From the IMG/VR virus record IMGVR_UViG_3300008117_000237, positions 1-27,637 of that record: 27,637 nt of DNA, one strand, 5' to 3'. Made by a program: the position numbers and the translations under genes. Below, one piece after another: positions 1 through 6,251 of this stretch (positions within the stretch are counted from its first letter, which is position 1; every line of letters starts with the position of its first letter). This DNA is from a virus. A model generated the notes under the pieces. The model ran no database searches and was not told where the DNA came from. It saw nothing but the letters and a program-made list of their open reading frames with translations.

Positions 1-246
1 GTCGCGGATAATCGCCTTACGGTTCGGAACTTCGACGTATCCGTTCGGAGACTTTACGTACATTGTCTCCTCTACTGCTTTCCACGAGAAGAGGCGTCGT
101 CGGACGTCTTCGAGGGGAATCGCGCCGTCGTAGTGATTCGGTTCTTCGCTCTGAAGGTCAGCGCGATAGTGCCAAGCGTTACCGCGCTTCTCCGTAAAGC
201 CGATAAGCATATTTTTATTCAGGTAATCGAGAGTTTCTCGACTCAT
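1..246 (-). CDS. DUF932-type phage/plasmid protein, N-terminal 82 codons (cut by window edge)
   Basis: This gene starts at ATG 246 and stays open to base 1, so only its beginning is present. The protein begins MSRETLDYLNKNMLIGFTEK and continues with an RGNAWHYR segment and an LEDVRRRLF segment. I recognise this opening from the DUF932 (TIGR03299, phage/plasmid-like) family, which is common in actinobacteriophages and usually 300-400 residues long. The biochemical role of the family is not established. The start codon overlaps the stop of the preceding gene as TAATG, and AGAAGGAG lies just upstream, so the start is well supported. Family assignment rests on remembered N-terminal similarity, not a search. 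Confidence 0.8.
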   Translation of the reverse strand, partial: MSRETLDYLNKNMLIGFTEKRGNAWHYRADLQSEEPNHYDGAIPLEDVRRRLFSWKAVEETMYVKSPNGYVEVPNRKAIIRD

Positions 247-452
247 TAGTTTCTCCTTCTATCGTTTTGGATTAAGTTATAAGTTAAAGCGGCAGTAATC
301 GACGCGAAGAAAATAAAGCCTTCTACCGAAGGTATCGGCTCCGTTCCTTCTGCTTCTAAGCCGCCAGCGCAGGCGAGCGCTCCGAAGAACGCGATAGCGG
401 TTACGACGATTTTCGTACGTGTCCACTTCTGCCAGTTCGTTACTCGAATCAC
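246..452 (-). CDS. Small two-helix membrane protein
   Basis: A 68-residue protein with two hydrophobic stretches, roughly residues 14-31 (IVVTAIAFFGALACAGG) and 45-60 (GFIFFASITAALTYNL), separated by a short acidic loop, with charged ends. This fits a small inner-membrane hairpin protein. The start is GTG at 452, overlapping the previous stop as GTGA, and the stop overlaps the next ATG as TAATG. It is therefore translationally coupled on both sides. I recognise no family. A holin role is possible on topology alone, but it sits far from the endolysin gene, so I do not assign it. Confidence 0.65.
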   Translation of the reverse strand: MIRVTNWQKWTRTKIVVTAIAFFGALACAGGLEAEGTEPIPSVEGFIFFASITAALTYNLIQNDRRRN

Positions 453-664
453 GGAAGAACTACCTCCTTCTCCTCGTAAGAGAGAAGAACGGCTTCGTCG
501 TCGAGCGTGACGTAATCGAGTGGCGTAGCCATTGGAAAGTTTTTATGTTCTTCGCAAGGGTCGCCGTAATCGGGTACGACGAACCGAACCGTAAGTTCGT
601 AAATTCGCATTACCCGTACGTTTGGCTCGTCTTCGTCGAGCGGTTTAATAATCGGTTCCTTCAT
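449..664 (-). CDS. Hypothetical acidic protein (71 aa)
   Basis: No family recognised. The protein is acidic, with IIKPLDEDEPNVRVMRIYEL near the start and no membrane segment or cysteine pair; it looks like a small soluble beta-containing protein. Its segment MATPLDYVTLDDEAVLLSYE recalls the ATPLDEVSYW segment of the protein encoded at 1322-1894, which may be a shared short motif. It has a strong ribosome-binding site (AGAAGGAGCACTAATGAA). The same 18 bases occur at the start of the tail chaperone gene at 18084. It follows a 188-base non-coding stretch, so it may head its own transcript or processed RNA. Confidence 0.7.
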   Translation of the reverse strand: MKEPIIKPLDEDEPNVRVMRIYELTVRFVVPDYGDPCEEHKNFPMATPLDYVTLDDEAVLLSYEEKEVVLP

Positions 665-852
665 TAGTGCTCCTTCTTTCGTTTAGTTAGGTTTACGGTA
701 TTTCGGGGGTGTAGTGGGGTATTTACTGCTCCTTTCGTTAATCGTTTCTTTAAGAGGTTTTCTAGGAGGCTCTAGAAGCGCCGTAGGCAGGGGAAAGCCT
801 TCTACGGCTCCTACGGCGCTCCTAGCGGCTCTAGGACGCGTCTCCGCGCCTC
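665..852 (-). other. Non-coding stretch with a long RNA hairpin (772-825)
   Basis: I find no gene in these 188 bases. On the minus strand the arms CTAGGAGCGCCGTAGG (825-810) and CCTACGGCGCTTCTAG (787-772) form a 16-bp stem around a 22-base loop. The loop itself contains an AGCC/GGCT mini-stem. The single non-Watson-Crick pair is G-U when read as minus-strand RNA but A-C when read as plus-strand RNA, which favours a function in the leftward transcript. Short near-repeats (CTAGGAGC, GTAGGAGCC, GTAGAAGGC, CTAGAGCC) crowd the region. No U-run follows the stem, so a simple intrinsic terminator is unlikely. A processing site, protein-binding site or small RNA is possible. Confidence 0.6.
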
Positions 853-984
853 CTACGCCTTCCTAGCCCACGCGATAACGGCGGCTTTCTCCTGCTCCGT
901 CGCGGCTCGAAAGGTAATCCCTAGAGCCTTCTCTACTTGCCCTAAGTTCGCCTTCTTCGTGCCGCGCTTCTTAGAACGTGCCAT
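853..984 (-). CDS. Small basic hypothetical protein (43 aa)
   Basis: The reading frame is open further upstream, but ATG 984 overlaps the stop of the upstream gene as TAATG, the coupling used throughout this genome, so I take that start. The protein begins with a lysine/arginine cluster (MARSKKRGTKKANLGQVEKA) and ends with a probable amphipathic helix (EQEKAAVIAWARKA). This could be a small nucleic-acid-binding or accessory protein, but no family is recognised. It is the last gene before the structured non-coding stretch. Confidence 0.55.
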   Translation of the reverse strand: MARSKKRGTKKANLGQVEKALGITFRAATEQEKAAVIAWARKA

Positions 985-1322
985 TACCGCTCCTCGTACA
1001 TTTTTTCGTAAAGTTCTTCGACGGAATACTGCGTTCCGAACTCTTCTTTCGCGTCGTTCAGCATTTCGTACTTGTCCCAGAACTCCTCGCGGATTTCGAG
1101 CCACGACATTTCGGACGAGTCGTAAAGCCCTCCGCAGAGTTCGATAAGTTCCCAGACTTCCTTTCCTTCTTCGTCGGTAATCCCTTCGAACTCCGAACCG
1201 TCGTATGGCTCGCGGAGCACTATCGCTACGGAATCCTCTAAACGGATTCCTTTCGTCTTCGTCCCTACGCGCTCCTCGTAATCGGAATCCGCGTAAGCGT
1301 CGGCGTCTCGTTCGTATCGCAT
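984..1322 (-). CDS. Acidic hypothetical protein (112 aa)
   Basis: A strongly acidic protein, rich in Glu, Asp and Tyr (for example DADAYADSDYEER near the start and EELYEKMYEER at the end), with one cysteine and no membrane segment. High negative charge is common in small early phage proteins, some of which mimic DNA or inhibit host enzymes, but nothing here demonstrates that. The ATG at 1322 overlaps the upstream stop (TAATG), and the stop overlaps the next gene in the same way, placing it in a coupled run from 1894 to 853. No family recognised. Confidence 0.65.
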   Translation of the reverse strand: MRYERDADAYADSDYEERVGTKTKGIRLEDSVAIVLREPYDGSEFEGITDEEGKEVWELIELCGGLYDSSEMSWLEIREEFWDKYEMLNDAKEEFGTQYSVEELYEKMYEER

Positions 1323-1894
1323 TAGGCGCTCACCTCCTCGTTATTCGCTTCGCGGACGATAAGAGTAAGCGCTTCGATTACGTCGAGCGGAAAGTGACGA
1401 AGAGGCGTATCGGGGTGGATATGCGAAGCCTTCTCCGTGACCTGAACGGCGAGCGTATTAAGCGCGGACGTAAGAGAGTTAAGAGCAGGCTTAACGACGT
1501 CTTCGTAGTGCTTCTCCTGACGCGCTTTCTCTTCGCGGCGAGCCTTACGAATCGTTTCTTCTCTCTCTAAACGCTCTGTTACTTCCTGCTTCGCCTGCTC
1601 GTATGGAGCACGAATAAGACGAGCAGGAACGACGCGGAACTTACGAGTCGCAACGCCGCGATAAACGTCGTCGTAACTTACGAGGATTCCCTGACCGCCA
1701 GACATCTTACGGAAATCCGCGAGGTCAGTCGAATTGCTGACGTAATAGCCGTTTCGCCAACGTCCTTCGTACGAGTGCTCGACGTCTTCGACGCGAACCT
1801 TCGCCTGAGTGCTGTTATTCCAATACGAAACTTCGTCGAGCGGCGTAGCGCTCGTGAAGTATTCCTTTCCTACTTCGAGTTCTTTCCTTTTCAT
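1322..1894 (-). CDS. Hypothetical protein with C-terminal coiled coil (190 aa)
   Basis: The frame opens at 1945, but the ATG at 1894 is preceded by AGAGGGAGAAGGAA and gives a natural N-terminus (MKRKELEVGKEYF), so I use it. The first 110 residues look beta-rich (KVRVEDVEHSYEGRWRNGYY; GILVSYDDVYRGVATRKFRV) and may form a small SH3- or PUA-like barrel; this is inference. A charged helix follows (EQAKQEVTERLEREETIRKA), then a tail with IHPDTPLRHFPLDVIEALT. No catalytic motif is visible and the function is unknown. Its stop overlaps the next start (TAATG). Confidence 0.65.
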   Translation of the reverse strand: MKRKELEVGKEYFTSATPLDEVSYWNNSTQAKVRVEDVEHSYEGRWRNGYYVSNSTDLADFRKMSGGQGILVSYDDVYRGVATRKFRVVPARLIRAPYEQAKQEVTERLEREETIRKARREEKARQEKHYEDVVKPALNSLTSALNTLAVQVTEKASHIHPDTPLRHFPLDVIEALTLIVREANNEEVSA

Positions 1895-1937
1895 TTCCTT
1901 CTCCCTCTTAGTTAAGTTTCTAACGAGCCTCGTCAGT

Positions 1938-1971
1938 AGCGGCATTTACCGCTAGACGCCTTTCGGCGTTT
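1938..1971 (-). other. Two adjacent small hairpins between genes
   Basis: The 81-base gap 1895-1975 contains two back-to-back stems. Read as minus-strand RNA, the first is ACGCC-GAAA-GGCGU (969-956), a GNRA tetraloop hairpin directly after the stop of the upstream gene. The second is AGCGG-UAAAUG-CCGCU (1953-1938). No U-run follows, so they are more likely RNA-stability or processing elements, or a factor-dependent terminator, than a classical intrinsic terminator. Confidence 0.45.
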
Positions 1972-1975
1972 CGGC

Positions 1976-2242
1976 TTAGTTACCGTCTACTACTGCCCAG
2001 ACCAAAATGGTCTTACTATCGAGCACGTGGTGGCGGCAACCGCGAGCGCGAAAGTTAAAACGGAGAGCGACGTATTCGGCTATGCCGTGATACGGGAGAG
2101 TAATAGCGGCGCTTTCAGTACCGCGTGACGGCTTATACCACGAAAGCGTCGGCGCAGTTTCTACGCGAAATTCTTCACGTAGAAATTTCGCGATTCCTTT
2201 ACGGACGCTTTCCGCTTCCTTCTTCGTTGGCTTCCTGCTCAC
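1976..2242 (-). CDS. Hypothetical protein (88 aa)
   Basis: The start is GTG at 2242 with a strong upstream AAGAGGAGG. The N-terminus is basic and helical (MSRKPTKKEAESVRKGIAKF), followed by a beta-like part ending in ILVWAVVDGN. A CRHHV segment (one Cys, two His) is the only metal-ligand-like feature and is insufficient to call a zinc site. It is the first gene after the 2243-2350 non-coding stretch and may begin a transcription unit. Family unknown. Confidence 0.6.
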   Translation of the reverse strand: MSRKPTKKEAESVRKGIAKFLREEFRVETAPTLSWYKPSRGTESAAITLPYHGIAEYVALRFNFRARGCRHHVLDSKTILVWAVVDGN

Positions 2243-2304
2243 TTCGTTTCCTCCTCTTAGGTAATCGGCTTATTCCGATACCTCAAATCTAAGGTGGCGA
2301 GGAG

Positions 2305-2347
2305 CACCTGTCCAGAACTCGTTTTTCTCTTTAAAAACAGGTGTTTT
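2305..2347 (-). promoter_or_regulatory. Inverted repeat with an AAACASSTGTTT motif
   Basis: The gap 2243-2350 holds CACCTGT (about 2305-2311) and ACAGGTG (2337-2343), an inverted repeat around an AT-rich spacer. The right arm sits inside the near-palindrome AAAAACAGGTGTTTT (2333-2347). The core AAACASSTGTTT (S = C or G) recurs in the opposite orientation at 7251-7262, in the other large control region. A repressor or activator operator is a reasonable guess, with the phage WhiB protein one candidate ligand. A weak terminator for the upstream gene is the alternative. Confidence 0.35.
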
Positions 2348-2350
2348 CGA

Positions 2351-2851
2351 TTAGGAGCAGGAGACGAGCCACGGCTTCCAGCCGCACCCGTTTACCTCTT
2401 CGGAATAGCGAAAAATCGTTAGCGCGGCGAGGAGATTCGTACGCGGTTGGAAGAGTTCGTTTCGATTCTTCAGCACGTCGAGCGTCTGGAGATATCCGCG
2501 AGGGTAGTAACGCGTCTTCGACGTCCAGAAGTAATTTATTTGAGTTAAGCCTGCGCTTCCGCCGTTCGGGTCTTTCGCATTAAACGCTTCAGGCAGACAA
2601 CGCGACTCACGGTAAATCACGTAGTCGAGTTTCGGAAGATTCTCTTCGCTCCAGCCAACCTCGCGAGCGAGATTCCACCAGCCGCCGCAATAGGCGTCAG
2701 CAGGAACGGGAAGAGTCGTCGTAGTGCTCGTCGTAGTGCTCGTCGTCTCCGTAGGACGGCGGCGTTCAGGCTCGACGAGCGGAGCGCTCGCGGCTTCCGT
2801 AACGGCGAAGAGCGCTATCGCTATGGCTATTCCTAATCCGAAAAGTTTCAT
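2351..2851 (-). CDS. Exported lysozyme/transglycosylase-like protein
   Basis: A 166-residue protein with a signal peptide (residues 1-23: MKLFGLG, a hydrophobic core, cleavage near EAASA-PL). A Thr/Ser linker follows (about 35-47, TTSTTTSTTTT), then a compact muralytic-like domain. That domain contains YVIYRESRC with candidate catalytic Glu82 and GLTQIN at 101-106. The E-S plus G-L-x-Q-I-N pair is characteristic of SLT/goose-lysozyme-type transglycosylases. Cysteines at 55, 85 and near the C-terminus could form disulfides outside the cytoplasm. It is coupled (ATGA) to the replication gene, not the lysis cassette, so an entry, host-wall or superinfection role is as likely as lysis. Confidence 0.75.
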   Translation of the reverse strand: MKLFGLGIAIAIALFAVTEAASAPLVEPERRRPTETTSTTTSTTTTLPVPADAYCGGWWNLAREVGWSEENLPKLDYVIYRESRCLPEAFNAKDPNGGSAGLTQINYFWTSKTRYYPRGYLQTLDVLKNRNELFQPRTNLLAALTIFRYSEEVNGCGWKPWLVSCS

Positions 2852-3648
2852 TTCGTGCCTCGTTTCGAGTGCTCGACTCGTTCGCGGAAATACCTCAACG
2901 CGGTTTCGAGTTCTTCAGTAGGTCTGTGCGAGAATAAGGCTACTACGTCGTCTTCCGTTTTTCCTGTGAGGAAGAGTGCCGCGACAGTCGAAAGAGTCGA
3001 ATCGTATTTCACGTAAAGCGGATTAACGACAGGCTTTAATTCTTTCTCTTCTATCTCGTCGAGGTATCTCCCCTGATTAAGCCACGTAGCAGGGTGGCAG
3101 AAGTATTTAGCGTCGGTTACGGAGCGCTTATAGCGCTCGACTGCCGCTAGGAACTCGTCGAAGTTCGGAGCGTCGTCCTTTTCAAAGATTCGTTTAAAGG
3201 AGCGGAAGGCGGCAGACTTTCCGACGCGTCGCGGATATGCCTTCCAGAAGGTGTCGAAATTGGTAGTCAATATTGACGGTTCTTGACGGTTCTTTATATA
3301 GGAGTCGTTTACGTCGGAGTTACGCCTTTCTGTCGTCGTAGTTTCGCCTTTCTCTAAAACGCGATTCTCTAAAGGCTCCTTCGTAGTTACGCCTTTAAGC
3401 ACGTATTCAGAACGGTGTCCTCTCCCGTTACCACGCTCGACGACCTCTAATAAGCCGCTCTTAACGAGTTCTTTAATAACGAGACGAACGTACGTATCCG
3501 TACAACGTGCCTTGCGCGCCAGCGTCTTCTGCGAAGGGAAACAGTACCCTTCGTCGTTCGCGAAATCCGCGAGCGCGAGGTGTATTAGTAACTTCTCGCC
3601 GCGAAACGGAGAGCGCTCCCAAACGTGCGTTATCCACCTAATCGACAT
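2848..3648 (-). CDS. Replication initiator, winged-helix protein of lambda-O-like layout
   Basis: A 266-residue protein with two parts. Residues 1-85 form a helix-turn-helix domain (EGYCFPSQKTLARKARCTD, then TYVRLVIKELVKSGLLEVVE and a basic wing RGNGRGHRS). Residues 133-200 carry a module typical of phage replisome organisers (FWKAYPRRVGK at 134-144, later FCHPATWLNQGRYLDEI). The two are joined by a low-complexity Thr/Glu/Asn linker (about 86-130). Family knowledge suggests it binds the origin and recruits the host helicase. No phage polymerase or helicase is seen in the window. The gene segment coding for the linker contains iteron-like repeats (3273-3397), as in lambda O. The start ATG 3648 follows GAGAAGGAGGAAGT. 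Confidence 0.78.
   Translation of the reverse strand: MSIRWITHVWERSPFRGEKLLIHLALADFANDEGYCFPSQKTLARKARCTDTYVRLVIKELVKSGLLEVVERGNGRGHRSEYVLKGVTTKEPLENRVLEKGETTTTERRNSDVNDSYIKNRQEPSILTTNFDTFWKAYPRRVGKSAAFRSFKRIFEKDDAPNFDEFLAAVERYKRSVTDAKYFCHPATWLNQGRYLDEIEEKELKPVVNPLYVKYDSTLSTVAALFLTGKTEDDVVALFSHRPTEELETALRYFRERVEHSKRGTK
3273..3397. other. Candidate replication origin within the initiator gene
   Basis: Three near-identical 12-mers, AGTTWCGCCTTT, lie at 3318-3329, 3340-3351 and 3385-3396. Their spacings are 22 and 45 bp, close to two and four helical turns. Beside them is a perfect tandem 10-mer, TTGACGGTTC (3273-3282 and 3283-3292), followed by the AT-rich TTTATATA. Iterons plus an AT-rich element inside the linker-coding part of an initiator gene match the arrangement of the lambda origin in gene O. 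Function is inferred from layout; the repeats are seen directly. Confidence 0.5.
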
Positions 3649-3671
3649 ACTTCCTCCTTCTCCTCTTCTAG

Positions 3672-4130
3672 TTATTTCAGTAAGTCGAGAGCACCTAAAA
3701 GCGTTCGGAACTCCGATAGACGAATTAAAACGATTCCGTCCGTCGTCTCGTCAGGCATAGCGACCATTACGAAAGGTCGAGTATCGCCTACCGCCTTCGA
3801 CTGCTTCGACTGATTCTCCGCCGCATAGAACCGTGTAGCGATAGGAGATACCTGCGCTCCAGCCTTCACTTCGAGCCGTAGGACGCCTGCCCAATGCTCC
3901 TCGTGCCGGCTATTAGCGCCTGCGATACCTAGCGCCTTACGTGCTCTACGAGCCTTCGAGTCGCCTTTACTTCGATTCCGCTTACCTCGCGCCGCAGGGT
4001 CGTTACAGCCGCGTATTCGCCGCTTACCGTCTCTCGCAGGACGTCCTAACGTGCCGAAGAGCGGACAGTTCGGTTCCTTACACTTCTCGCGATTACCTTC
4101 ACAGTAATCCTTCTCTTTTAGGAGCGTCAT
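3672..4130 (-). CDS. Putative endonuclease / Holliday-junction-resolvase-like protein
   Basis: A 152-residue basic protein. An N-terminal cysteine cluster (Cys10, Cys17, Cys22 and Cys42) may bind zinc. A basic stretch follows (RGKRNRSKGDSKARRARKAL), then HEEHWAGVLRLEVKAGAQ, where Glu87-Val-Lys89 after a beta strand resembles the E-x-K half of a PD-(D/E)xK nuclease site. Similar small proteins in actinophages are often annotated as endonucleases or resolvases; I remember the pattern but cannot verify it. It is coupled by ATGA to the WhiB gene and lies just before the replication initiator, consistent with a DNA-processing role. Confidence 0.5.
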   Translation of the reverse strand: MTLLKEKDYCEGNREKCKEPNCPLFGTLGRPARDGKRRIRGCNDPAARGKRNRSKGDSKARRARKALGIAGANSRHEEHWAGVLRLEVKAGAQVSPIATRFYAAENQSKQSKAVGDTRPFVMVAMPDETTDGIVLIRLSEFRTLLGALDLLK

Positions 4131-4393
4131 TTAGTTCCTTTCGCTCTCCGTAGTTTTCTTTCTTGGATACGTTCGGCAGGAGTTAAGCCGCCGAATACAC
4201 CCCACCTATCTTCGAACGGTTCTAGTCGTATAACGAGACTAAGACACGGCTCTTTTTCCGTACACGTCGCGCATATGGCTTTCGCCGCGTCGAATCTCTT
4301 TTCACTAATGCCGCGTGGAAAGAAGATTTCAGCCTTCAGGCTCCTACAGGCGGCGCGTTCCTGCCAACTAAGACTCATAGCGAATGTTCTCAC
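4127..4393 (-). CDS. whiB: WhiB-family iron-sulfur transcription regulator
   Basis: An 88-residue protein with the full WhiB signature: SWQERAACR with Cys16, then ICATCTEKEPC with Cys41, Cys44 and Cys50 (the four [4Fe-4S] ligands), followed by the WGVFGGLT turn (64-71) and a basic tail (ERKLRRAKGTK) of DNA-binding type. WhiB proteins occur in actinobacteria and their phages and act together with the primary sigma factor. Two starts are possible: GTG 4393 (used here) or ATG 4378 (MSLSWQ), which has a weak GGTGAG upstream; I lean slightly to 4378. The gene overlaps both neighbours. Confidence 0.9.
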   Translation of the reverse strand: MRTFAMSLSWQERAACRSLKAEIFFPRGISEKRFDAAKAICATCTEKEPCLSLVIRLEPFEDRWGVFGGLTPAERIQERKLRRAKGTK

Positions 4394-4571
4394 CGAGAGG
4401 AAATAACGCTTCTATCTGCTTATTTACTTCGTTCCGTTTATAGACATACTCGCGAAGCGTTTCGAGAGAAAGTCGTTCCGTACCGTCGAAACGAACTACC
4501 TCCTCTGCGGCACGAAAAAGACGAGCCTCTACTTCTGCTCGCTCGTAAAGAAGATTAGAAAGGCTGTTCAT
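4368..4571 (-). CDS. Small helical hypothetical protein (67 aa)
   Basis: A mostly alpha-helical, charged protein (LLYERAEVEARLFRAAEEVV, then LSLETLREYVYKRNEVNKQI) that probably forms a helical hairpin or short coiled coil. No family recognised. It overlaps the end of the annealing-protein gene by 17 bases and runs 26 bases past the GTG of the WhiB gene. Such overlaps fit the compressed early region. It could be an accessory factor for the recombination pair upstream, but that is position-based inference only. Confidence 0.6.
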   Translation of the reverse strand: MNSLSNLLYERAEVEARLFRAAEEVVRFDGTERLSLETLREYVYKRNEVNKQIEALFPLGENIRYES

Positions 4572-5196
4572 CGGATACGTCCTCTACTTTCTCAGCCATA
4601 AGCGCGGTTATTACTTTCGAGGCTTCGACTTTAGTAATCGCCGTAGCCGTCTTCGTTGTATCTTCGAGAAGCACCTGAACGAACTGGTCGATATTCGCTA
4701 CGTTCTTTTCCTTAGCGAGTTTCTTAATCAGCCCTAGTTGCGCGGACGAAGCCGACGAGGAGAGAGCGGTTACGGACGCTCCTTCGCTCTTCGCCTGCGT
4801 ACGAGGCTTATACGGCGTCTTAGGTGCTTCCTTTACGACGTCCTCCGCCTGTCGATTACGAACCTCTTCGAGCGACGCGACACGTTGCGTATCGGCTACG
4901 AGAAGCGCGACTATCGCTCTTCCCCACGCGCTCGTCTCCGCGTTCATAACCTCTGACTCACGGGTGAAGTTCGTTTTACCTACGGCGAGTTCTGCCGCTA
5001 CTGCTACTGCTGGAAGCGTGTCCTCTGGCGAACGAAAAGCCGCCGCCGTGTAAACGATAAATTCGCGTCCGCCGATTTCCATAACACGGAAAGGTTCAGC
5101 AGGATTAAACGGACGAAGACACCCGTTCGGGTACTTCGCTCGAAACTCGCGAATACGCTCCGCTACGTCTACGTAGCCTTCCATTGAGTAACTCAT
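4555..5196 (-). CDS. Putative single-strand DNA annealing protein
   Basis: A 213-residue protein. The first 110 residues contain YVDVAERIREFRAKYPNGCL, a conserved-looking strand region (FIVYTAAAFRSPED) and NAETSAWGRAIVAL, a pattern I associate with the annealing/recombination gene that pairs with YqaJ-type nucleases in actinophages. A linker (about 125-150) leads to a small helical module (SSAQLGLIKKLAKEKNV). The last residues, EDVSDEQPF, resemble the acidic, Pro-Phe-ending tail by which SSB recruits partners. It lies directly downstream of the nuclease gene (12-base gap), matching a two-component annealing recombination system. The exact family is uncertain. Confidence 0.6.
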   Translation of the reverse strand: MSYSMEGYVDVAERIREFRAKYPNGCLRPFNPAEPFRVMEIGGREFIVYTAAAFRSPEDTLPAVAVAAELAVGKTNFTRESEVMNAETSAWGRAIVALLVADTQRVASLEEVRNRQAEDVVKEAPKTPYKPRTQAKSEGASVTALSSSASSAQLGLIKKLAKEKNVANIDQFVQVLLEDTTKTATAITKVEASKVITALMAEKVEDVSDEQPF

Positions 5197-5208
5197 TTCC
5201 TTCTCTCC

Positions 5209-6156
5209 TTATCGGTAAGTCCGCATAACGCGGAACGGTTTACTTTCTTTCTGGTATTTCTCGAAGACGTCAGGACACTCCTCTTGGAGTCTCTTCGCGT
5301 CTAGCGACTTTCTTCCCTGCTGTTCTTTCCACGAGATAACGCGAACGCCGTTAATCGTTCCTTCGTCGTTATCTAAGAGAAGACGAGCGAGTTCGTCCTT
5401 TACCTGCTTCTCTATCTGCTCCGCCTCTTTCGCCATAGTACGAGCGTGGTCGAGTTCTTCGAGAAGCGTCGCCGCGTTCGACGGAAGTTCGATAGTCGTT
5501 CCCTTCGACGGGAAGAGCCGCGCTATCTGCTCCGCGTCGAACTCTTCGACGGAGCCGTTATACGGTTCGCCGTTATCGACGAGCGCTCCTAGACGCTCCG
5601 CCTCGCTAAGAAGCGTTTCTAGGAGAGCGTCGTTCTTCGGAAGTTCGAAGAGTCCGATATTGTCTCGCGAGTCGTGAACGATAAAGAAGACGGGAGCGCC
5701 TGTAAGGAAGCGTTCGATTTCTCCCTGTGCGAGCCAGTCTGAAGGGAAGTCTTCGACGCCGCGAATCGAATAGCGGCTTGTGTGCTTCGCCTCGACTACG
5801 ACGGACGGATTCTCTACGTTGTCTACCGCGTCGAGCGAACCGCTCCAGCGCTGACGACGATAAACGACGTCGGGTGTTACGAGCGAGTGCGAGAGCAGGC
5901 GAGACGCTTCGCTAACTAGGACAGGCTCGACGAGCGTTCCCCACCTCATAGCGCCGTTCGGTTCGACGACGATAGGAGCCGTCGCCTTTTCGTAGTAGAG
6001 GTCTGCGCGTGTCTTGTATTTCGAAAGTCCGATTAGTGCTCCAGCGTCAGACGCGCCGAAGGTACAACGAGAGAACTCGTCGCGCCAACGGTTAAGAAGC
6101 CACTCCGTACTTCCGTGTTCGCTCTTCGGACTAATCCGTAGTTCGTGCTGTTTCAT
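5209..6156 (-). CDS. YqaJ-type viral exonuclease (PD-(D/E)xK)
   Basis: A 315-residue protein matching the YqaJ viral recombinase family. GASDAGALIG (34-43) is followed by YKTRADLYYEK, RWGTLVEPVL with Glu77, SGSLDAV with Asp109, and VVVEAKHTSR with Glu122-x-Lys124: the PD-(D/E)xK active-site set in the expected order. These enzymes resect double-stranded DNA ends to give single strands for an annealing partner, here the next gene. A helical segment (about 220-265) separates the nuclease core from a conserved-looking C-terminus (ISWKEQQGRKSLDAKRLQEE). The start ATG 6156 follows GAGAAGGAGCAGTA. Confidence 0.85.
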   Translation of the reverse strand: MKQHELRISPKSEHGSTEWLLNRWRDEFSRCTFGASDAGALIGLSKYKTRADLYYEKATAPIVVEPNGAMRWGTLVEPVLVSEASRLLSHSLVTPDVVYRRQRWSGSLDAVDNVENPSVVVEAKHTSRYSIRGVEDFPSDWLAQGEIERFLTGAPVFFIVHDSRDNIGLFELPKNDALLETLLSEAERLGALVDNGEPYNGSVEEFDAEQIARLFPSKGTTIELPSNAATLLEELDHARTMAKEAEQIEKQVKDELARLLLDNDEGTINGVRVISWKEQQGRKSLDAKRLQEECPDVFEKYQKESKPFRVMRTYR

Positions 6157-6251
6157 TACTGCTCCTTCTCTAGGTTCCTTCGAGTATTACGTGAGGGTGT
6201 TACAGAGTGCCAGAATCCTGTACCACGAATAACTAAGAGTCAGTTAGTCGT

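Noticed and set aside
700-745. A possible nine-residue peptide (IPHYTPEIP) behind AAAGGAG on the minus strand
   Set aside because: It would need an ATA start and has no other support.
3273-3300. TTGACG with 16-base spacing to TATATA, looking like a strong plus-strand promoter
   Set aside because: No plus-strand gene follows and the motif is part of a tandem repeat inside the minus-strand initiator gene; an origin element explains it better.
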